Origin: DASUAS01 sp963819475
GTDB lineage: Bacteria; Actinomycetota; Acidimicrobiia; IMCC26256; DASPTH01
NCBI GenBank assembly: GCA_963819475.1
Contig: CAWFWE010000006.1
Span: 62,001 to 126,000 of the forward strand
Direction of reading: 5' to 3'
Length of the DNA stretch: 64,000 bases
This document shows, one piece after another, positions 43,407 through 51,388 of the stretch (its first letter is position 1; the number at the start of each line of letters is the position of its first letter). Below the pieces are notes generated by a model that was not told where the DNA came from, made no database searches, and saw only the letters and a list, made by a program, of their open reading frames with translations. Both the position numbers and the translations under genes were made by a program.

Positions 43407-44152
43407 GACGAACCGTCGGCCTCGATCAGGCCCGCGGCCTTGGCGATCTCCAGCTGCTCCGCACCGGGGCGGTGGTTGTCGCCCTGGTTCGGCTCGTCGT
43501 GCCAGATCCACCAGGCGTACGGCTCGTCCTGCGGGTAGCCCTCGGGCGAGTCTTCCCACTTCTCCTGGCGTCCGAGTGCGGTGATGTCGAGGTAGCTCCA
43601 GGTGCTCCCCATAGCCTCGTCGCCACGGTTGTTGACGAAGTACGTGCGGTACACGCGGTCGCCGTCCCGGATGAAGGCGTTGGTGCCGTGCCACTCGTCG
43701 ACACCATGGTCCTTGTCGAAGTCGTCGAGCATCGTGACCCAAGGAATCTCCCAGCCCATGCGCTGCTTCACCCGCGCGATGTCGGCCTGCGGCGCGCGTG
43801 ACGCGAACACGAGCGTGGTGTCGCGCGCGTTGAGGTGGGCGACGTGCGCGACCTGGTCGGCCACCATCGAGCAGCCGACGCACGCGTGGTCGGGCCACCC
43901 GTGCACGCCGGGCTCGAGGAACGCACGGTAGACGATCAGCTGCCGACGGCCTTCGAACAGGTCGACCAGGGTCGCAGTGCCGTTCGGCGTGTCGAACGAG
44001 TACTCCTGCTCGACGGCCAGCCACGGCATCCGTCGCCGTTCGGCGGCGAGCGCGTCGCGGGCTCGCGTCAGCTCCTTCTCCTTCACCAGCATCTGCGCGA
44101 GTGCCGCGTTCCAGTCTTCGGCGGACACGATCGGGGGCGTCGTGAAGTCCAT
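43403..44152 (-). CDS. DUF899 family (thioredoxin-like) protein, copy 2
   Basis: 249 residues. YRAFLEPGVHGWPDHACVGC (Cys-Val-Gly-Cys, about residues 74-93) followed by SMVADQVAHVAHLNARDTTL, and LDITALGRQEKWEDSPEGYP late. Closely parallels copy 1 but is not a recent duplicate. ATG 44152 has GAGAGGAC upstream, 12 bp after the SRPBCC stop. Third gene of an ArsR-SRPBCC-DUF899-small protein operon. Confidence 0.88.
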   Translation of the reverse strand: MDFTTPPIVSAEDWNAALAQMLVKEKELTRARDALAAERRRMPWLAVEQEYSFDTPNGTATLVDLFEGRRQLIVYRAFLEPGVHGWPDHACVGCSMVADQVAHVAHLNARDTTLVFASRAPQADIARVKQRMGWEIPWVTMLDDFDKDHGVDEWHGTNAFIRDGDRVYRTYFVNNRGDEAMGSTWSYLDITALGRQEKWEDSPEGYPQDEPYAWWIWHDEPNQGDNHRPGAEQLEIAKAAGLIEADGSS

Positions 44153-44164
44153 GGGAATGTCCTC

Positions 44165-44572
44165 TCAGTTGGCGGGGCCCAGGACCCGAGGAAGGTCCTG
44201 GTCGAGCTTCTGCTTCCAGCCGTCGTCGAACCCGGCGCGGTCGGGGGCGGGCTCGCCCCAACCGTCGTGGCGCACGCGCAGGCGCGTCCCGCCGGCCTCG
44301 GGGGAGAGCTCGAACAGCACTTCGGTGTCGCCGAACACGCCCGTCCACCGGCACCTCAGCAACCGGGGCTCGTCGATCTCCAGCACCTCGCCCTGAATGG
44401 TGCCGATGTGCGCGTCGTCGGTCTCGAGCACGAAGTCGCGGCCGACCTCCGGTGCGAAGTCGGTGGGCATGAGCCACGCCGCCAGCTCGGTCGGGTCGAC
44501 GAGCGCCCGCCACACCCGCTCGGGGGAGTGCGGGTAGACGGCTTCGCGTTCGATGGCGTGGGGGTGGCTCAC
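44165..44572 (-). CDS. SRPBCC (AHSA1-like) protein
   Basis: 135 residues. REAVYPHSPERVWRALVDP (about residues 9-27), LAAWLMPTDF, GEVLEIDEPRLLRCRW and LSPEAGGTRLRVRHDGW are characteristic. GTG 44572 overlaps the ArsR stop (GTGA), with GGAGGAG upstream; the longer frame to 44644 lies inside arsR. Ligand unknown. Pairing of an ArsR repressor with an AHSA1-type protein is very common in actinobacteria (recalled). Confidence 0.88.
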   Translation of the reverse strand: MSHPHAIEREAVYPHSPERVWRALVDPTELAAWLMPTDFAPEVGRDFVLETDDAHIGTIQGEVLEIDEPRLLRCRWTGVFGDTEVLFELSPEAGGTRLRVRHDGWGEPAPDRAGFDDGWKQKLDQDLPRVLGPAN

Positions 44573-44898
44573 GGATTCTCCTCCAGGTGGCGACCGAGTC
44601 GGTCGAGGCGGTTGTCCCAGAACCGGTCGAGCGTGTGCATCCACTTCCGGACCTCGTCGAGGCGCTCGGGGTGGAGGTGGTAGCGGCGTTCACGCCCGTG
44701 TCGCTGCTCGCTCACGAGCCCGACGTCGCGGAGCACCGCGAGGTGCTGGGAGACCGCGGGTCGGCTCACCGTGACGGTTGCCGCCAGCTCGCGCACGGGC
44801 TTGTCGCCACCGGCGAGCGCGATGACCAGGGAGCGTCGGACGGGGTGGGCGATGGCGCCGAACGCATCGGCGATCGGGGGTGCGCCGACCGGTGACAT
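44569..44898 (-). CDS. ArsR family transcriptional regulator
   Basis: 109 residues. Winged helix: FGAIAHPVRRSLVIALAGGD, KPVRELAATVTVSRPAVSQH, LAVLRDVGLVSEQRHGRERR. No metal-binding CxC is present, so the sensing mode is unknown. ATG 44898 is preferred over GTG 44904 because it sits exactly where transcription should start from the consensus promoter upstream (leaderless). First gene of a four-gene operon. Confidence 0.9.
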   Translation of the reverse strand: MSPVGAPPIADAFGAIAHPVRRSLVIALAGGDKPVRELAATVTVSRPAVSQHLAVLRDVGLVSEQRHGRERRYHLHPERLDEVRKWMHTLDRFWDNRLDRLGRHLEENP

Positions 44899-44904
44899 GC
44901 CCAC

Positions 44905-44934
44905 ATAATAGGTAAGGAAAATCTAACGTGTCAA
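44905..44934 (-). promoter_or_regulatory. Consensus promoter of the ArsR operon
   Basis: Minus strand: TTGACA (44929-44934), 18-bp spacer, TATTAT (44905-44910), then 6 bp to the ATG. An A/T-rich island in otherwise GC-rich DNA. The start codon would be at or next to +1. From 44935 to 45124 I see no further gene or site. Confidence 0.85.
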
Positions 44935-45124
44935 GCGGCCCGAGAATTGGCCCTCTGTTGTTCCGTCGTCCATTGCGAACCGTCGGCGGAGCTGCTCTGC
45001 TGGTGGGCGCACGCACGATCGTCGCCGACCGCCCCGGCGGCCGGCGTACGGCAGGGACGGGCACCCGCGACCGAGGACACCGAGGCGCGACGGTGGCGTG
45101 CTCCGACGGGAGATCGGAGACCCG

Positions 45125-45340
45125 ATGCCGAGGTTCGAGGAAGTTGGTGACGCCGACGATGCCGTCCTGGCCCATCCGCTGAGCGAAGCGCGAGCCCGCT
45201 CGCTCACGCCGACGCCGTTCCGGTCCGCCGCCATTCCGGACCGGCGGGCGCGCGCCGCGGGCGACGTGCTGCTCGCGGCCCGACCGACGCCACGCGTCGA
45301 TCCCGACGAGCTCTGGGACCGTCTCGGCGACTTCGCCTAG
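45125..45340 (+). CDS. Possible small protein, unrecognised
   Basis: 71 residues, MPRFEEVGDADDAVLAHPLS to DELWDRLGDFA. Third codon positions are mostly G or C, which supports coding, but there is no clear ribosome site and no family I recognise. It may be the remains of a longer gene; the frame extends a few codons upstream to 45098. Confidence 0.4.
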   Translation: MPRFEEVGDADDAVLAHPLSEARARSLTPTPFRSAAIPDRRARAAGDVLLAARPTPRVDPDELWDRLGDFA

Positions 45341-45372
45341 CGCGTCGAGCCGTCGGACGCCGCGTTGCGCGG

Positions 45373-45657
45373 TCAACCCGCCGCCTCGACGCGCTCCCGG
45401 AGGCGGATGGTCACGCGGTCGCCCGCCTCCTTGCCGATGGCGCGCCGGACCGAGGCCTTGATCGGCAACTTGTGGGTGCCGTCGCCCATGGCCATGAACG
45501 AGCTCTCGAACGGATGACCGTCGACGGTGCCGCGCACCCTCACGAGCCCACGCGTCCCGAAGTACTCGACCGAGTCGGGCATCACCGCGTAGGTCCACCC
45601 GCCCTTCGCCGGGCTCTTCTGCAACGTCGAGTCGAAGGTCTTGCGCGACCGGCTCAT
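45373..45657 (-). CDS. DUF1905 domain protein
   Basis: 94 residues. YFGTRGLVRVRGTVDGHPFE and LPIKASVRRAIGKEAGDRVT with VTIRLRE are typical of the small beta-barrel DUF1905. Often linked to YdeI-like proteins (recalled). ATG 45657 has a strong AGGAGGTG upstream. The longer frame starting at 45687 has no such site. Function unknown. Confidence 0.85.
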   Translation of the reverse strand: MSRSRKTFDSTLQKSPAKGGWTYAVMPDSVEYFGTRGLVRVRGTVDGHPFESSFMAMGDGTHKLPIKASVRRAIGKEAGDRVTIRLRERVEAAG

Positions 45658-45758
45658 CCGAGCACCTCCTCCTGTCGGGCCCGTCACCAGGTACGACGCC
45701 CACGCGACGCGAGACTCATCGGTTGCGCCGCGCCGAGCGGCTCGGCGAGGATCGGCGC

Positions 45759-46568
45759 ATGGCCGACGCCCCTGAGTCTCCCTTCCGTCCCGATCTGTTC
45801 GCGGGGCAGGTCGCGTTCGTCACCGGGGGTGCCACCGGGATCGGCAAGGAGATCTGCCGCACCTTCGGTCGTCACGGCGCTCGCATCGCCATCGCCAGCC
45901 GCAAGCAGGAGGCGCTCGACGCCGCCGCGGCGGAGCTCGAGGCCGACGGCATCGACGTGTACGTGGACTCGTGCGACGTGCGCGACGCGGCCGCGGTGCA
46001 GCGGGTCGTCGACGGGATCATCGCCCACTACGGTCGGCTCGACGTCGTGGTGAACAACGCGGCGGGCAACTTTCCCGCGCCCATCACCTCGATCTCACCG
46101 AACGGCTTCAAGGCCGTGGTCGACATCGACCTGCTCGGCACCTACAACGTCTCGAAAGCTGCGTTCGACGCGTGGCTACGCGACCACGGCGGCAATGTCG
46201 TGAACATCAGCGCGCCGTTCGAGCTGAAGGGTGCTGCGATGCAGTCGCACGTCGCCGCGGCGAAGGCGGGCGTCGACTCGTTCACCCGTACGAGCGCGGT
46301 CGAGTGGGGGCCGTACGGCATCCGCGTGAACGCGGTGGCGCCGGGCGCCATCGCCGACACGGAAGGGGTGCGCCGCTTCGCCGAGAGCGTGCCCGGGTCC
46401 GACCGGCGCCCCGGCAACCCGGTCGGCATGATCGGCCACGGTGCCGACATCGCGCACATGGTGCTCTACTTCTGCAGCCCTGCCGCGCGCTTCGTCTCGG
46501 GCCAGGTGATCACGGTCGACGGCGGCGGCACCGTCGACCTGCTGAAGCTCGATCTCGGGAGGGTGTGA
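45759..46568 (+). CDS. SDR oxidoreductase, 2,4-dienoyl-CoA reductase-like
   Basis: 269 residues. TGGATGIGKEI (about residues 22-32), NNAAGNF near 97, and HVAAAKAGVDSFTRTSAVEW (about 168-187), followed by GIRVNAVAPGAIADTEGVRR. The usual catalytic Tyr of YxxxK is replaced by His-Val (HVAAAK), as in peroxisomal-type 2,4-dienoyl-CoA reductases (recalled). It likely reduces dienoyl-CoAs in unsaturated fatty acid beta-oxidation. ATG 45759; a longer frame from 45723 is less likely. Confidence 0.88.
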   Translation: MADAPESPFRPDLFAGQVAFVTGGATGIGKEICRTFGRHGARIAIASRKQEALDAAAAELEADGIDVYVDSCDVRDAAAVQRVVDGIIAHYGRLDVVVNNAAGNFPAPITSISPNGFKAVVDIDLLGTYNVSKAAFDAWLRDHGGNVVNISAPFELKGAAMQSHVAAAKAGVDSFTRTSAVEWGPYGIRVNAVAPGAIADTEGVRRFAESVPGSDRRPGNPVGMIGHGADIAHMVLYFCSPAARFVSGQVITVDGGGTVDLLKLDLGRV

Positions 46569-46602
46569 TCCGGTCCGTCGCCGACGTGCCTACGATCCCT
46601 CC

Positions 46603-47817
46603 GTGCCGAGCGACGCGGTCGAGACGCCGAACCCCCTGCGCGACCTCCAGGCGCTCACCGACACGTCGCTGACCCACCTCGACGTCGACGACCTCCTGGC
46701 CGAGCTGCTCAGCCGCGTCCGCGAGATCCTCGACGCCGACACCGCGGCGGTGCTGCTGCTCGACGAGAGCTCGGGCATGCTCGTCGCCCGCGCCGCCCGT
46801 GGCATCGAGGCGGAGGTGCGCCAGGGCGTGCGGGTGCCGGTCGGCACCGGCTTCGCCGGCCGGATCGCGGCCACCCGGAACCCGATCCGGCTCGACCGGG
46901 TCGACGACACCACGGTGGCCAACCCCGTGCTCTGGGAGGAGGGGATCCGGGTGATGCTCGGGATCCCCTTGCTGAGCGGCGACCGGCTCCTGGGCGTGAT
47001 CCACGTCGGACGGCTCGATGACCGCCCGTTCACCGACCAGGACGTCGACCTGCTGCAGGTGGTGGCCGACCGCGTGGCCGGCGTCACCCAGGCCCGCCTG
47101 CTCGCCATCGAGCAGGCCGCCGCCCACCTGCTCGAGCGCAGCCTCCTGCCGTCGCGGCTGCCCCGGTGCGAGGGCCTGGAGTTCGCGGCGCGCTACGTGC
47201 CCGCGGAGGGGCGTTCGGTCGGTGGCGACTGGTACGACCTCTTCACGCTGCCGTCGGGCACGTTGTGGATCGTCGCCGGTGACGTCGCCGGCCACGGCCT
47301 CCACGCTGCAGTCGTCATGGGTCGCATCCGCAGCGCGCTGCGGGCCTACACGTTGCTCGATCTGCCGCCGCACGAGGTCTTGCACCTCGTCGACCGCAAG
47401 GTCGACCACTTCGAGATCGGGGCCTTCGCGACGGTGGCATGTGCGGTGATGGAACCGCCGTACGAGACGATGACGCTCGCGCTCGCGGGTCACCCACCGC
47501 CCGCCATCGCGATTCCCGGTCGGCCGGCCGAGCTGGCGGCGGTCGCGCCGGGACCTCCGATCGGCGCGTTGGCGGACGTGAACCGCTCGGCCACCGAGGT
47601 GGTCGTGGCCCAGGGTGCTGTGGTGGCCTTCTACACCGACGGGCTGGTGGAGCGACGGAACGAGTCGCTCTCGGTCGGCCTGGAGCGCCTGCGCGCCGCG
47701 GTGACCCCGGGACCGGCGGAGACGGTGGCACGCGACATCATGCACGCCCTCGTGGCCGACACGGTGCCGGAGGACGACATCGCCCTCGTGGTCATCCACC
47801 GGACGGACGGGGGCTGA
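46603..47817 (+). CDS. GAF-PP2C (SpoIIE/RsbU-type) phosphatase
   Basis: 404 residues. GAF domain about 10-165 (VREILDADTAAVLLLDESSG), then PP2C: RSVGGDWYDLF (about 205-215), AGDVAGHGLHAA, LALAGHPPPAIA, YTDGLVERR, DDIALVV. All metal-binding Asp positions appear present. It should dephosphorylate a STAS anti-sigma antagonist, encoded two genes on. GTG 46603. The stop is 6 bp from the kinase start. Confidence 0.93.
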   Translation: MPSDAVETPNPLRDLQALTDTSLTHLDVDDLLAELLSRVREILDADTAAVLLLDESSGMLVARAARGIEAEVRQGVRVPVGTGFAGRIAATRNPIRLDRVDDTTVANPVLWEEGIRVMLGIPLLSGDRLLGVIHVGRLDDRPFTDQDVDLLQVVADRVAGVTQARLLAIEQAAAHLLERSLLPSRLPRCEGLEFAARYVPAEGRSVGGDWYDLFTLPSGTLWIVAGDVAGHGLHAAVVMGRIRSALRAYTLLDLPPHEVLHLVDRKVDHFEIGAFATVACAVMEPPYETMTLALAGHPPPAIAIPGRPAELAAVAPGPPIGALADVNRSATEVVVAQGAVVAFYTDGLVERRNESLSVGLERLRAAVTPGPAETVARDIMHALVADTVPEDDIALVVIHRTDGG

Positions 47818-47823
47818 GCGGTC

Positions 47824-48201
47824 GTGCAGCAGCGCCGGCGGTTCGATCCCGAGGCGAGCTCGGCGCGCGACGCCCGTTCGTTCGTCGCCGCCGCGCTCCC
47901 GGATCACGACGGGCTCGACACGCGGGTCGCGCTGGCGGTTTCGGAGGTGGCGTCCAACGCGATCCTGCACGCGCGCACACCGTTCACGGTCTGCGTGGTC
48001 GTCGACCCGGACCGGGTGCGGGTCGAGGTGACCGACCAGGATCCCCGGATCCCGGTACGCCAGGACTACGCGGCCGATTCGGTGACCGGTCGTGGCCTCG
48101 CCATCGTCGAGCAGCTGTCGGATCGCTGGGGCGCCGATGGCCACGAGGGCGACAAGACGGTCTGGTTCGAGATCGACCTGCCGCTCGTGGACGGGAGCTG
48201 A
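47824..48201 (+). CDS. Anti-sigma factor serine kinase (RsbW-like ATPase)
   Basis: 125 residues, GHKL ATPase fold. N-box VSEVASNAILHA (about residues 40-51), G1 VTDQDPRIP, and GRGLAIVEQLSDRWG (about 89-103). Such kinases phosphorylate STAS antagonists and sequester a sigma factor. GTG start. It is flanked by its presumed phosphatase and antagonist, but no sigma factor gene is near. Confidence 0.9.
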   Translation: MQQRRRFDPEASSARDARSFVAAALPDHDGLDTRVALAVSEVASNAILHARTPFTVCVVVDPDRVRVEVTDQDPRIPVRQDYAADSVTGRGLAIVEQLSDRWGADGHEGDKTVWFEIDLPLVDGS

Positions 48202-48205
48202 CCGC

Positions 48206-48994
48206 ATGGACCTCCGCCTCCTCAACTTCCCGCTCGACCTGTTCGATCGCTCGATCCAGCAGGTCGCCGCGCTCCAACGCGAGCTCGACGTCATCCGCGT
48301 CGACGAGCGCCACCGCGACCGCCCGCCGGATCGGCTCGCCCGGCTGGTGGAGGAGCTCGACCTGCGCTTCGTCGGTTACCGCGCCGCGATGGAGACGATC
48401 GAGGCGTTGGTCGAGAGCGACGCGAGCCACCATGACGTCGTCATCCCGGTGGCCGGCGCGCCCGAGGAGGTCGCGCCGGCGATCGAGCAGCTCCGTGACC
48501 TGATGGACGAGGTCGACGCGTACTGCGCCCAGGGTGCAGAGCTGCTGACGCCGCCGACCCCGCCCGACCTCCTCGCCTTCCGCGTGTGGCTGTTCGAGCA
48601 GGTGATCGGCCAACTGCGGGGTGCGACGCCGGTCCCGTGGGACCCACTCGTGACCGCTGCCGCCGCCGCGCCGCCGCCGCCCCCGCCGCCCCCGCCGCCG
48701 TCCGTGTCGGCCGCGGTGTTGCGACCGGGCGGCGACCTCGACCTCGTGAACGCCGGGCGGCTGCGCGAGGAGATCTACACCGAGCACGCCGCCGGCACCG
48801 GTGACCTGCGCATCGACCTCACCGACGTGCCGTTCATCGATTCGGTGGGGTTGAGCGTGCTCGTTGCCGCGCACAAGCGCTTCCAGCGCGACGGCCGCGC
48901 GCTGGAGATCGTGGTGCCCGCGCACCTGCGTCCCAACTTCGAGATCACGGGCCTCGTCGCGTTCCTCGACATCGTGCCCGCCGAACCCGCGTAG
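48206..48994 (+). CDS. STAS anti-sigma antagonist with N-terminal helical domain and polyproline linker
   Basis: 262 residues. A helical N-terminal domain (about 1-145: LLNFPLDLFDRSIQQVAALQ and FRVWLFEQVIGQL) is followed by an Ala-Pro linker with ten consecutive prolines and a STAS domain (about 170-262). The phosphorylatable Ser lies in PFIDSVGLSVLVAAHKRF. ATG 48206, 4 bp after the kinase stop. The N-terminal part is not a family I can name; it may sense a signal or dimerise. Confidence 0.88.
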   Translation: MDLRLLNFPLDLFDRSIQQVAALQRELDVIRVDERHRDRPPDRLARLVEELDLRFVGYRAAMETIEALVESDASHHDVVIPVAGAPEEVAPAIEQLRDLMDEVDAYCAQGAELLTPPTPPDLLAFRVWLFEQVIGQLRGATPVPWDPLVTAAAAAPPPPPPPPPPSVSAAVLRPGGDLDLVNAGRLREEIYTEHAAGTGDLRIDLTDVPFIDSVGLSVLVAAHKRFQRDGRALEIVVPAHLRPNFEITGLVAFLDIVPAEPA

Positions 48995-49005
48995 GCGCCG
49001 CGGGT

Positions 49006-49455
49006 TCAGCGATTGGAGTACACGCGGGTGGGGGTGACCACGATCAACGTGCGCCGTTCCTCGGCCATGACCCGGTCGTAGGTGTCCCAGTCGTCGTGTG
49101 TGCCACCGGCGGCGCGGAAGGCGTCGCGCAGGAGTTGTGGTACCTGCTCGGGGTCGACGCCCCGGCGCGGGTCGTCGGGACCGATCAGCTCGGCGCGGCC
49201 CTCCACCGTGATCCATGCACCCGCGTTGCTGGCGACGACCGTCGTGGCCGGTCGGACGCGGAGGTTGGCCAGCTTGCGGCTTCCGCCGACCGCGACGCAC
49301 ACCACCGCGTCGGCATCGCCCGCAGGGTGGCGCATCACCCCTGCGCTCACTACCGACGCCTGGACGGTGCCGTCCGCGCGGGTGGTGGCGATGACGCAGA
49401 AGTTGTGGTCGGCCCCGGCGAGCTGCGCGAAGTCGGCGAGCGTGCGGGTGGTCAC
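49006..49455 (-). CDS. PPOX-class F420-dependent family protein
   Basis: 149 residues. FCVIATTRADGTVQASVVSA (about residues 19-38) and VGGSRKLANLRVRPATTVVA fit the split-barrel F420/FMN group. RVMAEERRTLIVVTPTRVYS closes the protein. GTG start. It converges on the STAS gene with an 11-bp gap. Cofactor F420 is an inference from the subgroup. Confidence 0.87.
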   Translation of the reverse strand: MTTRTLADFAQLAGADHNFCVIATTRADGTVQASVVSAGVMRHPAGDADAVVCVAVGGSRKLANLRVRPATTVVASNAGAWITVEGRAELIGPDDPRRGVDPEQVPQLLRDAFRAAGGTHDDWDTYDRVMAEERRTLIVVTPTRVYSNR

Positions 49456-49499
49456 GTGCCGACGCTACCCAATCGCGAACGGAGGCCGCGGTGCGGCCT

Positions 49500-50270
49500 T
49501 CACGTCGGGGGGAGCGCCACCACCAGGCGGAGAGAGCTGTCGAAGACCGGTTGGTCGAGCAGGTGGCCGTGCCGCGCGTGCCACGTGCCGTCCTCCAGGT
49601 CCCGGCGCAGGCGCGCCACTGCCGCCGCCTCCACGTCGTCGCTGACGAAGCCCCACGCGGACTGCGACCGGCGCACACCATCCACGAGGAACTGCTCGGG
49701 GCGGGCGTAGAACGCCTCGGTGAAGCCGTCGGTGCAGTCGATCGGGACGGGAACGGTGCTGACGGTGGTGCGGCCACCGAGCTGCTCAGCGATCCAGTCC
49801 AACGGCGGGTAGCGGCGCCGCTCCGCGGCCACCAGCTCGGGCACGTACTCCGTGAGCCAGAACCGCTCGAGCGCGTCGCCGTCGAAGGTCAACAGCACGA
49901 CCGGCCCTCGGCTCACCCGCCGCAGCTCGCGCAGGCCGGCACCCGTGTCGCGCCACTGGTGGAGCGTGATGGTCGCCATGGCGGCACCGAAGACGTCGTC
50001 GTCGAACGGCAGCGACTCGGCGACCCCGTCGACGGCGGGCGGGAGGTGCGCCGGCCGCTGTGAGCGCATGCGCGCCGACGGCTCGACCGCCACGACGTAG
50101 CGGTCGGTCGGCTCGTACGAACCGGCGCCGGCGCCGACGTTGACGACGGTGCGCGCGTCGCCGAGCGCGTCGTGCACGAGGGCCGTGATCGACGGATCGG
50201 CCCGCCGGTGCGCGGAGTACGTCGCGCCGCCCGCCTCGTAGTCGAAGTCACCCGCGCCCGTGCTCCTCAT
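49500..50270 (-). CDS. Class I SAM-dependent methyltransferase
   Basis: 256 residues. TVVNVGAGAGSYEP (motif I, about residues 41-54), AVEPSARM, and GVAESLPFDDDVFGAAMATI. Substrate unknown. ATG 50270 is preferred to the upstream frame start at 50306. 90 bp separate it from the LLM gene, which points the same way. Confidence 0.87.
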   Translation of the reverse strand: MRSTGAGDFDYEAGGATYSAHRRADPSITALVHDALGDARTVVNVGAGAGSYEPTDRYVVAVEPSARMRSQRPAHLPPAVDGVAESLPFDDDVFGAAMATITLHQWRDTGAGLRELRRVSRGPVVLLTFDGDALERFWLTEYVPELVAAERRRYPPLDWIAEQLGGRTTVSTVPVPIDCTDGFTEAFYARPEQFLVDGVRRSQSAWGFVSDDVEAAAVARLRRDLEDGTWHARHGHLLDQPVFDSSLRLVVALPPT

Positions 50271-50360
50271 CCCTCGAGTCGACCACCCGCCGGCGAACAC
50301 GGGCAACCGACTTTTCGCCGGCGAGCTGCGACGCGCTCGGCCTGATCGCGACCGGCCGCG

Positions 50361-51179
50361 TCAGGCCAGGTGGTGTCGAGCGAACTCCTCGATCGTCGCG
50401 CGCCCGCCCGACGGCCACCCGCACACCAGGTAGCCGAACCCGGCGTCGCGCCACTGGCCGACGCACCGGGCGATGTTGTCGGCGTCGTCCTCCAGCGACA
50501 GCGACGCCGCGCGCATGATCTCCGAAGGGTCGCGCCCGGCCGCCTCGGCCATCGCGCTCAGCCGCTCCGACTTCGGAGCCAGCTCCCGGACGCCGCCGAA
50601 GCAGTGCCACACGTCGGCGTACCGCGCCGCGATCGGCATCATGCGCCGCTCACCGGACGCGCCGATCCAGATGGGCGGGTGCGGCGCTTGGACCGGCCGG
50701 GGCCGGAGGGTGGCGTGCTCCACCGAGTGGTATCGACCCTCGAAGGTGAAGTCGTCGGTGGTGAGCAGACCGCGCACGATCTGCACCGCCTCCTCGAACG
50801 CGTCGACGCGCTCCTTCAGCGGGGGGAACGGGATGCCGAGCTGACGGTGCTCCTCGTCGAACCAGGCCGCGCCATAGCTGAGCTCCAGCCGTCCGCCCGA
50901 CGCGTGGTCGATCGTGATCGCCTCGGCCGCGAAGACCGCCGGGTGGCGATACGTCATGCCGGTGACCAGCAAGCCGAGCCGCACACGGTCGGTGATGCCG
51001 CTCAGCGCCGCGAGCGTGGTGCTGCCCTCGAAGCACTCGCCGGGTCCCTCGCCGTACATGGGCTGGAAGTGGTCGAAACCCCACACGCCGTCGAAGCCGA
51101 GGGAGTCGGCGAACCGCGCCCGGTCGGCCACCTCCGTCCAGGGCACGCGCTGCTGGGCGATGTCGAGTCCGAAGCGCAT
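50361..51179 (-). CDS. LLM class F420-dependent oxidoreductase
   Basis: 272 residues. ADSLGFDGVWGFDHFQPMYG (about residues 25-44), TGMTYRHPAVFAAEAITIDH and SGGRLELSYGAAWF fit the F420-dependent luciferase-like group; PIWIGASGERRMMPIAARYA is the cofactor loop. ATG 51179 overlaps the stop of a possible small ORF upstream (TGATG). Substrate unknown. Confidence 0.9.
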   Translation of the reverse strand: MRFGLDIAQQRVPWTEVADRARFADSLGFDGVWGFDHFQPMYGEGPGECFEGSTTLAALSGITDRVRLGLLVTGMTYRHPAVFAAEAITIDHASGGRLELSYGAAWFDEEHRQLGIPFPPLKERVDAFEEAVQIVRGLLTTDDFTFEGRYHSVEHATLRPRPVQAPHPPIWIGASGERRMMPIAARYADVWHCFGGVRELAPKSERLSAMAEAAGRDPSEIMRAASLSLEDDADNIARCVGQWRDAGFGYLVCGWPSGGRATIEEFARHHLA

Positions 51180-51322
51180 CAGGACACCCCGTTCCAGTTC
51201 ATGATGCGATCCTTCTCCTTCTCGCGCTCCGACTCGATGGTCGATTCCGCTCCGCCGTCCCGCCCTCCGGGCACGGCTCCGCTGCATCTCTCACCGCGAG
51301 GTCGCAGATCCTCTCCGACCAC
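51179..51322 (-). CDS. Possible small protein coupled to the LLM gene
   Basis: 47 codons from GTG, ending ESEREKEKDRIMNWNGVS. Its TGA shares one base with the LLM ATG, a coupling arrangement seen often in this window. The C-terminus is charged and helical. No family recognised and no clear ribosome site; it may be the tail of a decayed gene. Confidence 0.33.
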   Translation of the reverse strand: MVGEDLRPRGERCSGAVPGGRDGGAESTIESEREKEKDRIMNWNGVS

Positions 51323-51388
51323 GGGCTCGCGCGCAATGTCACGTCAGCCGACGCGGCAACGGAGCGGTGCGGCTGCCAGACTCACGCC

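Noticed and set aside
44928..45182. 84-codon plus-strand frame in the gap after ArsR
   Set aside because: No ribosome site, irregular composition, and it overlaps the promoter region; left as intergenic.
48661..48708. CCG-rich stretch as an expanded repeat element
   Set aside because: It encodes the polyproline linker of the STAS protein in frame; a coding linker explains it.
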